Program-made: the position numbers and the translations under genes
Shown: positions 33,901-46,029 of the stretch, one piece after another
Numbering within the stretch: position 1 is the stretch's first letter
How the letters are laid out: each line of letters opens with the position of its first letter
Assembly: GCA_009746045.1 (NCBI GenBank)
Contig: RPFO01000015.1
Location: forward strand, 590,029-654,028
Direction: 5' to 3'
From: Mesostigma viride
Lineage: Eukaryota; Streptophyta; Mesostigmatophyceae; Mesostigmatales; Mesostigmataceae
Length of the DNA stretch: 64,000 bases
The notes under the pieces: model-generated
Databases searched by the model: none
What the model saw: the letters and a program-made list of their open reading frames with translations, nothing else
Told to the model about the DNA's origin: nothing

Positions 33901-35077
33901 CTCTCAGGCCGTCCCTAAGACGCTGCCGGATCCTATGGGTCCTTGGGATTCTATCATGATGGACTTCATCGGCCCGTTCAAGAAGACGAAGAACGGCAAC
34001 AGCATGGTCTTGGTGTTCGTGGACCGCCTGACGCGCATGTGTCACCTGGCTCCGTGTCCGGTCGACCTCACAGCGGAGGAGTGCGCCAAGATATACCTGA
34101 CGCACGTGTTTCGGTTTCACGGGCTCAGCCGGCAGTTCATCTCTGACCGCGACAAGCTCTTCACGGCCAAATTCTGGCAGGAGTTCTTCGAGCAACTGGG
34201 CACCAAGGTGTCGCTGGGCACGGCCTACCACAGCTCGTCGTCGCACCTGGTGGAGCGGTTGAACCGCACGGTGCAAGAGACCATGCGACACTACACCGAC
34301 ACGGTGGGCAGCAATTGGGAAGAACTTCTGGGCTTGGTGGAGTTTTCCCTGAACAATGCCCCCCAGGCCGCCCATGGGTTCACCCCCTTTTTCCTCAACT
34401 CCGGCCGACACCCTCTCACACCGCTCGACTTGCTTGGGAGCCACGAACTGGGAGAGGATCAGGTCAAGCTGGATACCCTGCAAGGGGTTGAGCGGTTGCT
34501 GCAGCGGATGCACCAGGCGCATAACAGCGCGGTTCAGGGCTATCGCGCAGCGGCAGCGCGGTATCTGGAGAGGACAGCCGGCAAGCGGGATCACCGGACG
34601 CCGTCCATCGAGGTGGGCGATTGGGTCCTGGTTGAGGGCCCGCAGATCGGGCGATTTTCGCACAAGGTGGAGAAGGAGCTGAAGACTAAGCTCCGACCCA
34701 TGTTCCTGGGACCCTACAAGGTCCTCACCAAGTTCGATGATGTCATGTTCCAGGTGGACATTCCAGTGTCATGGAACCTCACGTCCAACCGTTTCCACCG
34801 TGACCAGCTCAAGTTGTATCACCAGAACACCATTCAGGGTAGGGTCAATCCCCCAGCCCCACTGGAGTTCAATCCGGATACGGGGGAACAGGAGGACGAG
34901 GTGGCCGCAATCGTGGGTCACCGGGATGTCAAACGGGGACGAGGGGTCCAGCGACAATATCGGGTGCGATGGCGATTCGCACAACACGAGTCTGAGGACT
35001 CCTGGCGCACCGCTACCGAGTTAGCGGGGTGCGCCCGCTTACTAGAAGCATACAAGAAGACGCACCAGTTGCGTTAG
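30982..35077 (+). pseudogene. pol: LTR-2 pol: protease, RT, RNase H, integrase, chromodomain (frame-broken)
   Basis: Protease LVDTGASTSF; RT with FTVIDCADGFWQL and YLDD (32353-32364); RNase H with VATDASK, HQQELLAVV, HTDHRPL and DALSRR; integrase finger ending CPSCQIMK, and D-D-E in MMDFIGPF, FISDRDK and HLVERLNR; C-terminal chromodomain (VGHRDVKRGRG, then YRVRW). Stop at 35075-35077. Single-base breaks occur in G-runs at 32065-32069 and 32676-32678. The gag and pol frames differ at the boundary, so pol may be expressed by frameshifting, or the boundary may hold another indel. The protein is closely similar throughout to LTR-3 pol but belongs to a different family, with different LTRs. Confidence 0.9.
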
Positions 35078-35105
35078 CAGACCACAGCCGGTAGGGTGTA
35101 GGGTG

Positions 35106-37706
35106 AGGGTGGTGCGTGAGCCAGGTATTAGGTACGCGTCGACTAACGCCCTGACATCTTGTGTGTGGGCTGTGCAGGGGGACGCCGCGGAGGCGCTTCC
35201 CAGAGGCCAGACTCCGTCGGCGCCGTGGAGGCTGCTGACGCAGGATTCCGGGATGCAGATGGGGAGTCCAGTGAGGGGGATTTGGTCGACATGGATATAC
35301 CCGACGATCCGGAGGTCCCAGAACCGGAAGTGGGGGCAAGGACGCAGATAGCTCGTGGAGAGCCTGCGGTCCGAAGGGATGCACCAGGGGCCGGGGGCTC
35401 GAGAGATGGTGGCGGACAGACGGGGCCCTCCCTAGTCGCGAGCGCCGGCAAGAAACCTCGTCAAGGCCTGGAGCACCGGACGCGCGTACGTTGCAGCTGG
35501 TAAAGGAGCTGCACGAGGAGACGTTCAATCCCCGGGTGTTCTTGCGTGACTACGGTCGGGAGGGGGAAGCCCTGTTGGAACGACGACGGCGTCGCCGTAA
35601 TCAAATGCCGTCGGACCTCCGCGCTGATTCTATCATGGCGCGAGTCGGCCCTGTGCAGATGGAGACTTTCGAGGGTTCGTGCGGCGCAACGCGAGGTTTC
35701 GGATCGAGACCCGCACGGCTGCGCGCAACGGCGTGGTGGTCGGGACCGACTGGGAAACACATGAGCGGGAATGCGCCTGTCACGGGTGCATGAACACGCT
35801 GGAAGCGGGTCTGGCATTCCCACGGCTCCTTCTCCTCTTACTTCCACCCCCAGTGCGGAAGCTGCTGGAATACCACTTCCCCCGGTATCTTCCGCCAGAG
35901 GGGGCGCTACGGGGTGAAAAATGCCTGCGAGAAGGGCAGTATTCGTTGCGGCAGGCTCTGGATCGCATCGTGGCTATGGATGATGAGGACCAGGATGATG
36001 GGAGTGAGGGGTATGACTCCGGTTCCGACGACGACCATCCTCCACACCCCCCTCTCGTTCCCCTCCGCGGGATCCGCCTTCTCGGGGTTCCCAGGGGAGC
36101 GGCGGAAGAAGCCGTCCTGTGCCTCGTTATGAGGCGCCACCGCCGGCGACGGGCTGGGGGCGACCTTCAGGGCGCGAGACGCGGAGTCTTCCGAGGGCTA
36201 CCGGATGGGGTGGGGGCAGCCAAGCCGCTCCTCGACGTGTTCCGGAGTGGCCGGCACGTCGTCGCTCGCCATCACCCCTCCCGCTCGCGTTCCCGCTCGG
36301 ACTCCGGGACTGATGTACGCCCCGCTCGCCAAGCGTCACCACCACCTCGCCGACCAGAGGATCGGCAATGGGAGCGCACGTGGGGGTCGGCGGTGGAGTT
36401 GGAGCAAGAGCGAGAGAATCGGCGACGGCGAACGACTCCGACAGAGACCGCGGTGGCTAGGGCCGAACGGCCGGCTGGAGAGGAGCCGATTGATGAGGTT
36501 CCCGCTGGCACCCCGCCCGATGCGGGCCAAGAAGAGCCTACCTTCCATGTCTCCCTGGAGCCTCGCTCCCGAGTGGAAGAGGTCCCACCGGAGCCCAACT
36601 TCTTGGTCTCCTTGGAGCCTCGTCACCGGCCTGCCCAGGCCGGATCGTCGATGTCACGTCCTGCGGAGGGACCCAGCAGACCCACCGCTACCTCGGATCG
36701 ACACTCGCACCTTCCCGCGGAGGGACCGTGCTTACATACCGTCCGGAATGCCGCGGAGGGTCCCAGCGTGGCGGGTGTCATGGTGCCGGCGGAGCCCGTG
36801 GTTACCCTTGAGACGCTCGTGGCGGCGGTGCAATCAGGGCAGGGTCTCATACAGCGGATGTTGGACCAGCTCGGGCGCCAGGGCGATCATTCAGTCGCCA
36901 CCTCAGTAGGCTACGAGGCCGCTTCCCGGGCAGCCTCACATGAGGAGTGGTCGTTGGGGGACTTCATACGGACAATTCCGGGGAGGACCGTAAGACATGG
37001 TGGGCCGGGGCCTCGAACGGAGAAGTTGTGTGTGGTATTCGAGGGACCTTTGATCTCTGTCCCTCCCGGCATGCACCTGCCCGCCCCTTTGGTTTTTCAA
37101 GCGGGTCCTTGGTGCGCGGTTGACCGTGGTGCTTACTGGGAACAACTAGAAATCACCTTCTTCCCACAGGCGCCGCTGCCCTTGCCGCAACCCGACGACC
37201 TTCGTTTTCCCCGGACGGTGGGCAACACGGTGCGGTTCGGTACCGAGGATTGGTGGGATTGGAGGTATCAGGTGGATGGAGTGGGGCACGTGGTTACGCC
37301 GCCCAAGGTGGCCCCAGCGGAAGGGCGCGCCTTCCTGGATCGGGTGGTGCCGGACATTGTAGGGGCCCCCAGGGCGACCATCCTTGAGGATCACGTGCGC
37401 ACCGAGGTTTTCATGATGGGGGTGAAGTTTGTTCGTGATCACCGCTGTGGGGTGGCGGATTGGTCGGCGCTGACCCTTCTCTTTACCCACCCCCAGTACC
37501 TCGCCGGGTTCCTGGCTATGTGGCCCCGGGGTACGTGGGTGGAGCTGTCCAAGCTGGGTCGGCAGAAGACGTCCCCATATCAGATCGCCTTCGAGGTGGA
37601 CTTATGTGCGCATCCAGGGGTGATGACCCATATTATGACACCCGTGGGGCGACGGGCTCTCCTTGAGGCCCAGCAGCAGCGGCGGACTACTAGCGGCGGA
37701 CGCTAG
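35106..37706 (+). pseudogene. LTR-2 third ORF (about 800 codons), probably frame-broken at its start
   Basis: The main frame runs from 35679 (GTG, no ATG) to the stop at 37704-37706. Coding-like sequence continues upstream in other frames (35491: LVKELHEETFNPRVFLRDYG; 35159: DIPDDPEVPEPEVGARTQ), implying one or two frame breaks. A good acceptor, GACTAAC...GGGCTGTGCAG ending at 35177, precedes it, so a spliced subgenomic mRNA is possible. The protein has a Cys/His segment (HERECACHGC), an acidic run, a Pro/Arg-rich linker with repeats of SLEPR, and a C-terminal globular region. The segment HPQYLAGFLAMWPRGTWV matches LTR-3. The domain is not recognised. Confidence 0.7.
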
Positions 37707-37911
37707 AGTAAATAGTTCAGTTTCGGGATGGATAGCGGAGTCCAATCCCCAAAGTTTTGGCTACTACGTCAGGGTTGGGCATGTGTATCGACCTCTAGAG
37801 GAACTGGCATTACTGACTTGCGGGTGAACCGAGGTCGGGACATAGTACTCTTATAGTAGTCTTGTTGTGTGATCCTATTATACCTTTGTACGGTAGGGAC
37901 TACCGACCCCC

Positions 37912-37926
37912 GTGGGGGGGGAGGAG
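37912..37926 (+). promoter_or_regulatory. LTR-2 polypurine tract
   Basis: GTGGGGGGGGAGGAG abuts the 3' LTR. The region 37707-37911 between the third ORF and this tract is non-coding. Confidence 0.8.
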
Positions 37927-38509
37927 TGTTACGTCCCGGCCCTTTAGGTCGGACGTAACAATGGAATAAATTACTAAGGCCTTGTGGCCGTTGTACTAAG
38001 TTTTATGGACATTGACTATTGTGTGAATTGGACTAGTTATTTTGGTCCTAGGTTGCCCTTTTAGGGGCCGGTGCGGTGGCGCCGCGCCAGTTCTGAGTCT
38101 ATCTGTAGTACTAGGCGTGGATCCTGTAGTTGAGGGTCGATGTCGGCCCGGATCCTACGTGGAATGATTGGCTTGGATTGGTCCAGGGAAATTGGCGTGT
38201 ATCTGCGCCGCAATCAACCTAGGTTAAATTGGTCCGAGGACGAGAGTCTCGTCCTCTTGGTTTAATGAATGATACGTGCGAATACGCCTACACATTGAGC
38301 CCGGGGCAATTATCCATTTGTAATTGGTGTTGCTAGCCAATATAAGTGTGTACTAATTAGCTTGGCATCAAGCCGTGATGCCAGATATCTCACGACTCAC
38401 GTCGTGAAGCGCAACCTACTTTAGGCTACCTTGAATTATTCCTAATTCCGGCAAGAAGGGTCTTTCGCTACGTAGCTCAGGCTAGGTGTGTCTGGGCTGG
38501 GACGTAACA
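37927..38509 (+). repeat. LTR-2 3' LTR, intact
   Basis: 583 bp, TG...CA, followed by the GTATG duplication. It differs from the split 5' LTR at two positions seen by eye (near 37990 and 38165). Confidence 0.95.
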
Positions 38510-38514
38510 GTATG

Positions 38515-39030
38515 TCCTGGCACACTGGAGCCGCACTGCTTACTGCTCGCCTCCCCTCCCCCAAACTCACCAAAGGTCTTCCTTCTTGGTACTGGGCTCG
38601 TATATGGCAAGGCTTTATGGCGACCGCCTACTATTCCCCACACTACGTGAGGAAGTTGCACGCCAACCCCTATTCTGTAATGATATACCCCGTGACTCCC
38701 CAACGGGAGCACGAGTCTAATTAATTAATTAATTCATTATTTTAATGATATATACCTCAACCCTCTTAATCGCCCCTTTGGATGCTCAATTAAGTGGCCC
38801 TAACCCCTATGAAGGCTTCATAACATCCCCCCACCCTGTAACCACGATTCTCCACCTGTATATTCTCCACGGTGACTGCTACCGCCTCTTAACATATAAC
38901 GAATTGGCTGCCTGGGTCCCCAATATGCCTACTTATGCTGCCTGGGTCGCGCTGGTACAAGCCATACTCCCCCGCTGGCACACACTCATGACTTCTCCCC
39001 GTGCCCCCTATAAAGCTGGTGAATGGTGCT
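38515..39030 (+). pseudogene. LINE pol fragment (piece 2)
   Basis: The frame of piece 1b continues here directly after the LTR-2 target site (SWHTGAALLTARLPSPK and onward) to a stop at about 38722. After an AT-rich ATTAATTAATTAATT stretch the reading resumes in a different frame (SPHPVTTILHLYILHGDCYR, then WVPNMPTYAAWVALVQ) to 39030, where LTR-1 is inserted. That frame is in register with piece 3 across the LTR-1 insertion. The LINE is therefore decayed, but the two LTR insertions themselves preserved its frame. Confidence 0.65.
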
Positions 39031-39731
39031 TGTAACAACCAAATGTTACATCCAAAGTTTTCCTACTGGTGACCTTATTATGAGTTCTTGGGGACAATTA
39101 TTTGGATAGTTAGGAGGCTTCGACGTATGATTGATATTGGGCCTGCTGAGATCTGTCGAATTATTGTTCTACCCTCATTGGTCGTGGCCTGATCCACGTG
39201 GGGTGCTTTGCATGGTTTAGTTCAGCCAGTCATAGATTCTCTTTAAGACTGTCGTACCTGGTGGATCTGGTTCCAGGTCACGGAGATTCTGTAGTGCTGG
39301 CCTTGTGCTGTGTTGTGGATTCTGAGGACAGGATCTTACCTTGAGTGATCCTCACTTTTGATTGGTTCTTTCGGGTTAGGGTTGAGCCGACTCTGCGTGC
39401 ACGATGACTTTTATACTGTTTGTGGCGGCCGTGCATGTGTGCGTGTAAGAGAGCTAAAGCTATGGTGTAATTCAAGGGTTTCCTTGTTTCATCAATCAAA
39501 CAACCCTCGCTAAAAGTCAACTATAACTTCAACAGATAGTCGACTTGGATATAACATTGTCTGTTGTGTCTAACAAGGGTGGGGACTCATTCCCTTAACT
39601 GTTGAAGATCCATCTTCATTGCTTCTCTGGACGTGAAGTTATCTGTCGCGACTCCAACCCAGGTATAAAGATCTTTTCACATCAATGTTGAAACTGAGGC
39701 TGTTGCAAACACAACATTTTTAGTCGTTACA
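39031..39731 (+). repeat. LTR-1 5' LTR
   Basis: 701 bp, begins with the inverted repeat TGTAACA-accaaa-TGTTACA and ends GTTACA. It differs from the 3' LTR near 39369 and 39664. Confidence 0.95.
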
Positions 39732-39732
39732 T

Positions 39733-39744
39733 TGGTATCGGAGG
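39733..39744 (+). promoter_or_regulatory. LTR-1 primer-binding site
   Basis: TGGTATCGGAGG one base after the LTR, identical to LTR-2. Confidence 0.8.
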
Positions 39745-42700
39745 TTTCTACCTAGGTGTTGGTTGTCTAGATAGTATTAGTTCACGGTTAACAGTGGAAT
39801 TCATGCCCGACCCAGAGAGGGTACGTTATGCTGTGTGTTCGGACAGTTTTTAGAGTGTGACTCATCCTTATGTGACAGTCTTGCTCTGAGAGCTGCTTTG
39901 AGCTCACAAGTCTCTAACGTTTCCCCAGTCCGGCATGCGCGACCCATGGAGTGATGATTAACCTGGAGACACAACCACCGTTATCAAGTAAGAGAGTTGA
40001 AGATGCAACCACATCTTTAGCAGCTCAACGGACGACCGGTGATGAAAGGGTTTCATCATCTACTCCCAGACGTCAACTATTTGGATTCGTGCAATATTTC
40101 ATAGACAAGCGTCGTTATTTACGGGCTTTCGGCTGGCTGGCCGCATCGTGCTGAAGTCCGACCACCGCCCTGTCTGTCATGGCTGCTGACGCCGCAGTCT
40201 CCGCCTAGCTCCAAACAGGTCTTTATATATTAGCATTACGCAAGTGTTGCTACGTTTCGAGCAGGGCAATGCGGAGTGTTGGTACAGTAGCTCAGCAGGT
40301 CCGGCTCCAGAACCCTGCTAGGAGCTGTTCTTTTTTCCGGCAGGCTCTGTTTTCGGCCAGGCTGACATGGCGCTACGGGTTATGGCTGAGCCGACGCACT
40401 GTTGCTGCCGACGGCACCTATTACCCGGCTTCCGGGTTGCGGCTGCACGCACGACCACCACCGCGACCGCCTGACGACGTCGCTGTCTCAGGTTGTTGTT
40501 TTTTTTTTCCCGGTGCTGCTTTTCTTTGACGACATTGTTACGGTGTGGCTCAGGTTACACCTCGTGTCTTTTGAGGGTGGCTCCGGATGAGCGGACAGTA
40601 GGGATTCATGGCTGCCTTTTCACGCAAGGTTCCTTTTGCACTCACTTGACAATCTTTCAGGATCCTTTTCTTCCGTGCATGGGCAGCCTACCCTAGCTGT
40701 TTAAGGACTGTGGCACGTTCTTAATTCACGCGTCGCCAAACATTTGTTTCAGTTGTGGGGGAAACTCTTCCTTTTCTTGTTGAGCAACATGACAGTGGAG
40801 GCGTTCTAGGTGGAGCTTTGGTTCCTCCCACGTGGATGGTGGTTTGGTTTTGGTGGGGAGGAGAACAACGGCATCTGAGTTGTTCCCACTATCCTAGGAG
40901 TTGTCCAGAGTGGTCCAGATTGGGGGCAGCTACGTCTGATTACCCTGAGCAAATTTTTGCGGGGGAGTGGACATCCTGGCTGTCTGCAATGTAATTTCCA
41001 GACGGCATCACACATGCCAGGGCAGAACAACAGCAGGTACGGAATTTCCACTATCATACTTGGACAGCTGTGTCTAGTTACCCTGAGAAAATTTCTGCGG
41101 GGGAGTGGATATCCCAGGTCTGCCAAAGGGGTTGCCAGATGCTATCATGGAGGCATATGGCATGGTAGATGCCACCACATCAGGGGACATCGGGATACCT
41201 GCAGTGGGTTGTCCCAAAAGGGTATCACATGAGTTGGATATCCCAGGTCTGCCAAAGGGTTGCCAGATGCTATCATGGAGGCATATGGCATGGTAGATGC
41301 CACCACATCAGGGGACATCGGGATACCTGCAGTGGGTTGTCCCCAAAAGGGTATCACATGAGTTGGATATCCCAGGTCTGCCAAAGGGTTGCCAGATGCT
41401 ATCATGGAGGCATATGGCATGGTAGATGCCACCACATCAGGGGACATCGGGATACCTGCAGTGGGTTGTCCCCCAAAGGATATCACATGAGTTGGATATC
41501 CCAGGTCTGCCAAAGGGTTGCCAGATGCTATCATGGAGGCATATGGCATGGTAGATGCCACCACATCAGGGGACATCGGGATACCTGCAGTAGGTTGTCC
41601 CCCGGAGGGTATCACACGGGCACCCATGAGTTGCCAGGGGTCTCTTGCATGGGTTGCCCACTTGCCAGACGGTGTCCTTTGACACATGTTCCCATGCAGA
41701 GGGGGGGGACCACTTGCTTGACAACGTCCCCTTACAAGTGGGGTGTGGGTCACTTGCCAGTTGGGGCCCTTACCTGCGCCAGACCATTGTGACCACACAT
41801 TTACTTCTCCGAGGACATGATGGTCACCACTGCTTGTTGGCAGATGGCCCCTGTTGGGCCTAGGAGGTGCACTAGGACAGCAAGTATGGACACCAGGGCT
41901 GCTGTCATAGTTCTTATCTGTGAATATATCTGATATAGTTCTCAGATCAGAATTTTTGACACTGGGCAAGGCGCTTTTAGGCCCATTCTCTTGATTTTTG
42001 GGCAGTTGTGCTGGCTGTTGGACCACCTCAGGCCCTTGTCACTCCTTAGGCTTAGGAGTTCTGGCTACCTGGCACTTGGTAGTAGCCATGTTAGAGTCAG
42101 CTGTCTTGACAGGTTGGCAGTCTGTGGTTTGCCTACTAGGCAGTTTTTCTGAGTGCCATAGTGAAGGTTGCTGGCTCCTTCTTGCAGCTGATTGACGCTC
42201 AGTCCGGGAAGTTGACAGCATGTGGTCATTCTTCCAAGCAGCTTCTGGAGCCAGGCTCATTGGTGTCCGTTCCAGGCCTCCTTAAAGCAGCTTAGTCACT
42301 TCCCCATCGCGTGACCGGCGCAAGCAGCTAGTCTTGGTTGTCCAGTCAGGCAACCGCTGTGTTGACTACCCACATGTGGGGGTGGTCCAACGCTGATTGG
42401 GCGTGGTGGCAGTAGCCTATTGGGGACTTGAGGCCAGTGGGGGATTGGTAACTTGTCAATGGCGGACATGGTGCATGGAGGCGACGCTGGAGAGTATCCT
42501 GGTGGTTGACTAGTGCTGTTGGTGGTGACTGCAAGCACTCAATGGTGGAGACTTCATCAAGCACTGCATGGTGGCCGCTGGGACTCTGGTGACTTGGGGA
42601 CGCCCAAGTGACGCGTATCTGTAATGCTGGTGCCTGCTCCTGACGCTGTGTTGGGTCCTGCCTGCTGGTGGACATCAAGCCAGCCGTGTGCAGATGAGTA

Positions 42701-45700
42701 ACCTCCTACCCTTGCTTTGCCCTGCTATGGACTTATCCTTGCTTGCATGGTGCCAGGATGGCTTGTTGTCTTGATAGTACACCATCCGCCCTTGAGCTGA
42801 TTGCTTGCACAGCATGATGGTTGTATGAATAGGACTGCTTGCACGGGGGGTCTGGCATCATGTTTGCATGGGTAGGATGTCCTTGTGGGTTGGATGATGG
42901 GCGGGATCAACGGAGCTACAACTGTGGGGCCGGCTGGAATCTTTGGCATGACAGTGATGACAATGGTGCCCACTCCGTTGCCTCTTAATTGAGGAGTTGG
43001 ACTACTGGGTGCTGGGCGGGGGCTCACATGAGCTTAGAGGTGTGGGTTTGTTGAGGGACCCATTCAGCCCTTTACCACCCTTACAACCTGCCTCATATGC
43101 ATCAGTATCCGTGGTACACTGACATTAATACCATTTGGCAGTCTACGTGGTTCACGAACATGGATACTACCTTCCATGCTTTGACTAGGGGGACATTGTT
43201 CAGTCTACTTGCTAGGGCCCTGCCAAGCTGAGGGTGTATCTGTTTGATGACTGATGGCCTCATCCAGCATACCCTTATGCTGCCCTACTTGTGCAACCTT
43301 GTCTTGGGCTCCTTCGATCCTAATGCCCACATTACCTTGCATGGTAGTGCCACCTGGATGGTTGCGGGGAGTGATGTTGTTGCTGGGGGCCCTGCCAAGC
43401 TTGAGCACATCAGTTGCCTGATTGGTGATTGCTTTCAGTTTGCTCTCAAGCTGCCCTGGATGCAACTCCGTCTTGGACACTTTGCTGTAGTGCCCATCCC
43501 ATCTTTAGTCATGAGGTGCATAGGACGCCGTTATAGAGAGACCCTGCAGGCCACCAGTGGGTCAGTGGGCTGAGAGACAGGCCTCCCCCACCCTTCTCTA
43601 GTTGGCTGGGCCTCTGTCCTTATGCGTATTCCATGGCGTTTGTTCCTGCTAGGTTATGCTGTCAATCTTGGGAAGCTGATACCAGGATTATTACAGCTTA
43701 TTCTGAGCAGAAGGGTGGAATTACTAGGCATGCTGGTAGTCTCCAGTTTACCAGTTATGCTGAGGGGGATTTGTGTGGGGAGCAGGGCGTGCAGGGGATT
43801 GGGCTGCGTCTAAACCTTGCATGGGGGTAGCGTGTGCTACGCTTTATCAGTTGGGGCATACCGTTCATAATGCTGGTGAGGCATTACTGACCTTCTGCTA
43901 TCCCTATCAAGGCTGTGGATGGTTTCCCAGGCATCTTATGGAGAAATAGTGTGCCTTGGCTCATAAAAAGCCACTGGCTATGGGTTGAGTGTACTAGCTA
44001 CTAAGGAGATGTGGCTTTACCTCACTCTCACTCCTGTGGGTGCGACTGGAGGGGGGGGAAATTTTGTTCTGGTGGGGAGGAGATCTATGAGGATCATAGC
44101 GTGGAGACACCTTGGGATTTCAGTTCATCTTTTCTGGGTCTCCTCATAGATCCCTGACTAGATGGTATCCTGGTTTCGCTGGCCATCGGTGGGCTATTTT
44201 GGCTGTGCTTTGTTGCATCTCCCCAACCTGCTGACGGGTACCCACTGGAGACAACCCTGTCCACGGCCTCTCTTCATCATGGGCGTACTTCTGAGATAAC
44301 CTTGCTCTTCATGAGGCGACCCTGTTGGCGACGTCTTCCTGCTGGATTGCTCCTGTCTCTTGGTGACTGCACTTCCACCTGGGGCGCTGTTGACGTTTCC
44401 TCGTTCCAAGTTTGCGGGGACTGCCGGGTGTCAGCGGGCCTTGGACTTGCTGCAGCAGAAGCTCATGCCAGCCCTGTGTTAGGATTGAGCATTCTTGGCA
44501 TCCATCCAGCCTGCTATGACCTGATGAGCCTTGGACCCTGGCAGCCCAGTTAATTATGGGGGGTTGGCTGTATAGAGGGTTAGCCTTGCTACATGACACT
44601 ATGCTTCCTGCCCTGATCAAGCAGTGAGAGCTGTCAGTATTCATGGCATGGATCCCTGTGGATGACCCGTTATCCCTGGGAATGTCAGGCTTGTCTTTCA
44701 CCCGTGGACTCTAGTTGAGGGAGGGCGGTGTCCCAGAACCTGGAGTGGCCTCACCTTGTTTGGCTTAGGTGCCTTGATCCTGTTTACTCCTTTCTGGATT
44801 CATGTGGACTCATCGAATCCGACTGGGATCTGAGTTGAGTGGGATGGACTCTGGTGGGAGTTTGGTTGGACTAAGCTGAGATGACATCCAGATTTTGGTG
44901 ACCAGCTTCTGAGGATGGTTGAGGGGATCTGAGCCTGGATGGCACATGGAGAGTGACTTCTGTGTTGTACCCCTGACATATGGAGTTGTTCACCTAGGGC
45001 TTGATGCCTGGTATGATTAAGACACGTGGTGTATGTATGCACACCAGCCTGTATGAGAGTGGCTCCCCTTTTTGTGGCTCATCTGCTGCATAGGATGTAT
45101 GCATTGTCACCAGGACCTGAGTTTGATATGAGGCCTACTGAGGGGCAGGACATGCTAGCAGCCTTACCTGAGGCCTTGAAGGAGGCATTTACTCAGTTGC
45201 AGCCAGTGAGTATGGGAGAGGCTTCCTACCGGGAGCTGTTGGAGTTTCAGTTCAGAAGGGTGACTTTGATTTGGTTCCTTCTTTCTCCAGCTCAGCCAGA
45301 AGGTGTTTTCCTTTGGAGACTTCTACCTCTTTTGCAATCCCGGGTTGCCCAAGTACACTGTGGAACTTAGGGTCCGTCTGATGCCACTACGGGTGCTGGT
45401 GCCCTGATAGGTGCTAAGTGGTCTGTGGTCAAGACCTTTCTGCAGTTCTGGTGAGCGTACAGATCAGGGGTGAGCAGGCACAAGACGTCCTCTACTTGGG
45501 TGATGGACCCGGCGAGTCAGTCTGTGGTGCTCCTCTCCTGGGGCATGCTTTCGCTATGCTGTCCAGATGGTGGCAGGGGCTACTGAGACTTGCATGGTGC
45601 TGCAGGTCAGCAGGAACTGGCCAGAGTTGGCCCACGTGGTGGAGCAGTTTCCCATGTGTGGACCCAATGGCAAGGTGGCCTGAATGGGGATTGGTATAGC

Positions 45701-45944
45701 CTGTGAGGAACAGGGCTGAGAAGGAAAGGGGGCTTTGGATTGTGGTGTGAGGGGGGGGGATTCCAGGATGGATGATGGGGGGGCTCCATTCCAGTTCTGA
45801 TGTTCCAGTCCAGAGTTCCAGAATTCCAGAATGATGACGGGATGACTTCCCGTATTGCTGTGATTATCTGGGCTTGTAGTGGATAAGGATGTGACTTGTC
45901 TTCTTTAAGCACCTGTGACTAGATGTTTATGCGATAGGAGGCCC
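39745..45944 (+). other. LTR-1 interior without gag-pol
   Basis: Frames are short and broken on both strands. Some (43244-43573, 45026-45370) look mildly coding (for example RPTEGQDMLAALPEALKEAF at about 45130), but no domain is recognised and no protease, RT or integrase motif is present. It may include captured or decayed host sequence. A 123 bp tandem repeat lies at 41104-41610. Confidence 0.6.
41104..41610. repeat. 123 bp tandem repeat, four copies, in LTR-1
   Basis: Each copy contains GGATATCCCAGGTCTGCCAA, then GCATATGGCATGGTAG, then GGGATACCTGCAGT. Copies are nearly identical and differ mainly by one base in C/A runs. Confidence 0.92.
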
Positions 45945-45947
45945 TGG

Positions 45948-45978
45948 GAGGGGATTCATAAGTGTTTGCTCAATTTCA
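45948..45978 (+). repeat. D1 left terminal inverted repeat
   Basis: 31 bp, first bases GAGGGGATTCATAAGTG, perfect inverted match to 57640-57670. Confidence 0.93.
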
Positions 45979-46029
45979 CAAGTCTTCAAATGAGTAAAAA
46001 AAAAATCTTTCAGATCTGAGGGTACCTAA

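Larger units (their letters stand above)
7834..38509 (+). mobile_element. LTR-2: Ty3/gypsy chromovirus, 30.7 kb with nested insertions
   Basis: Identical 5 bp flanks GTATG (7829-7833 and 38510-38514) bound the element. The LTRs start TG, end CA and are 583 bp. A primer-binding site, the gene order small ORF - gag - pol - ORF3, and a polypurine tract all run on +. Its own length without LTR-3 is about 11.6 kb. By eye the two LTRs differ at two positions, so the insertion is recent. It sits inside the LINE pol remnant, and its 5' LTR is split by LTR-3. Confidence 0.93.

Noticed and set aside
33491-34663. 390-codon frame on - over the integrase region
   Set aside because: Shadow of LTR-2 pol, which has clear catalytic motifs on +.
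41145-42026. 293-codon frame on - and 207-codon frame on + in LTR-1
   Set aside because: Both are produced by the 123 bp tandem repeat, which keeps frames open; no domain.
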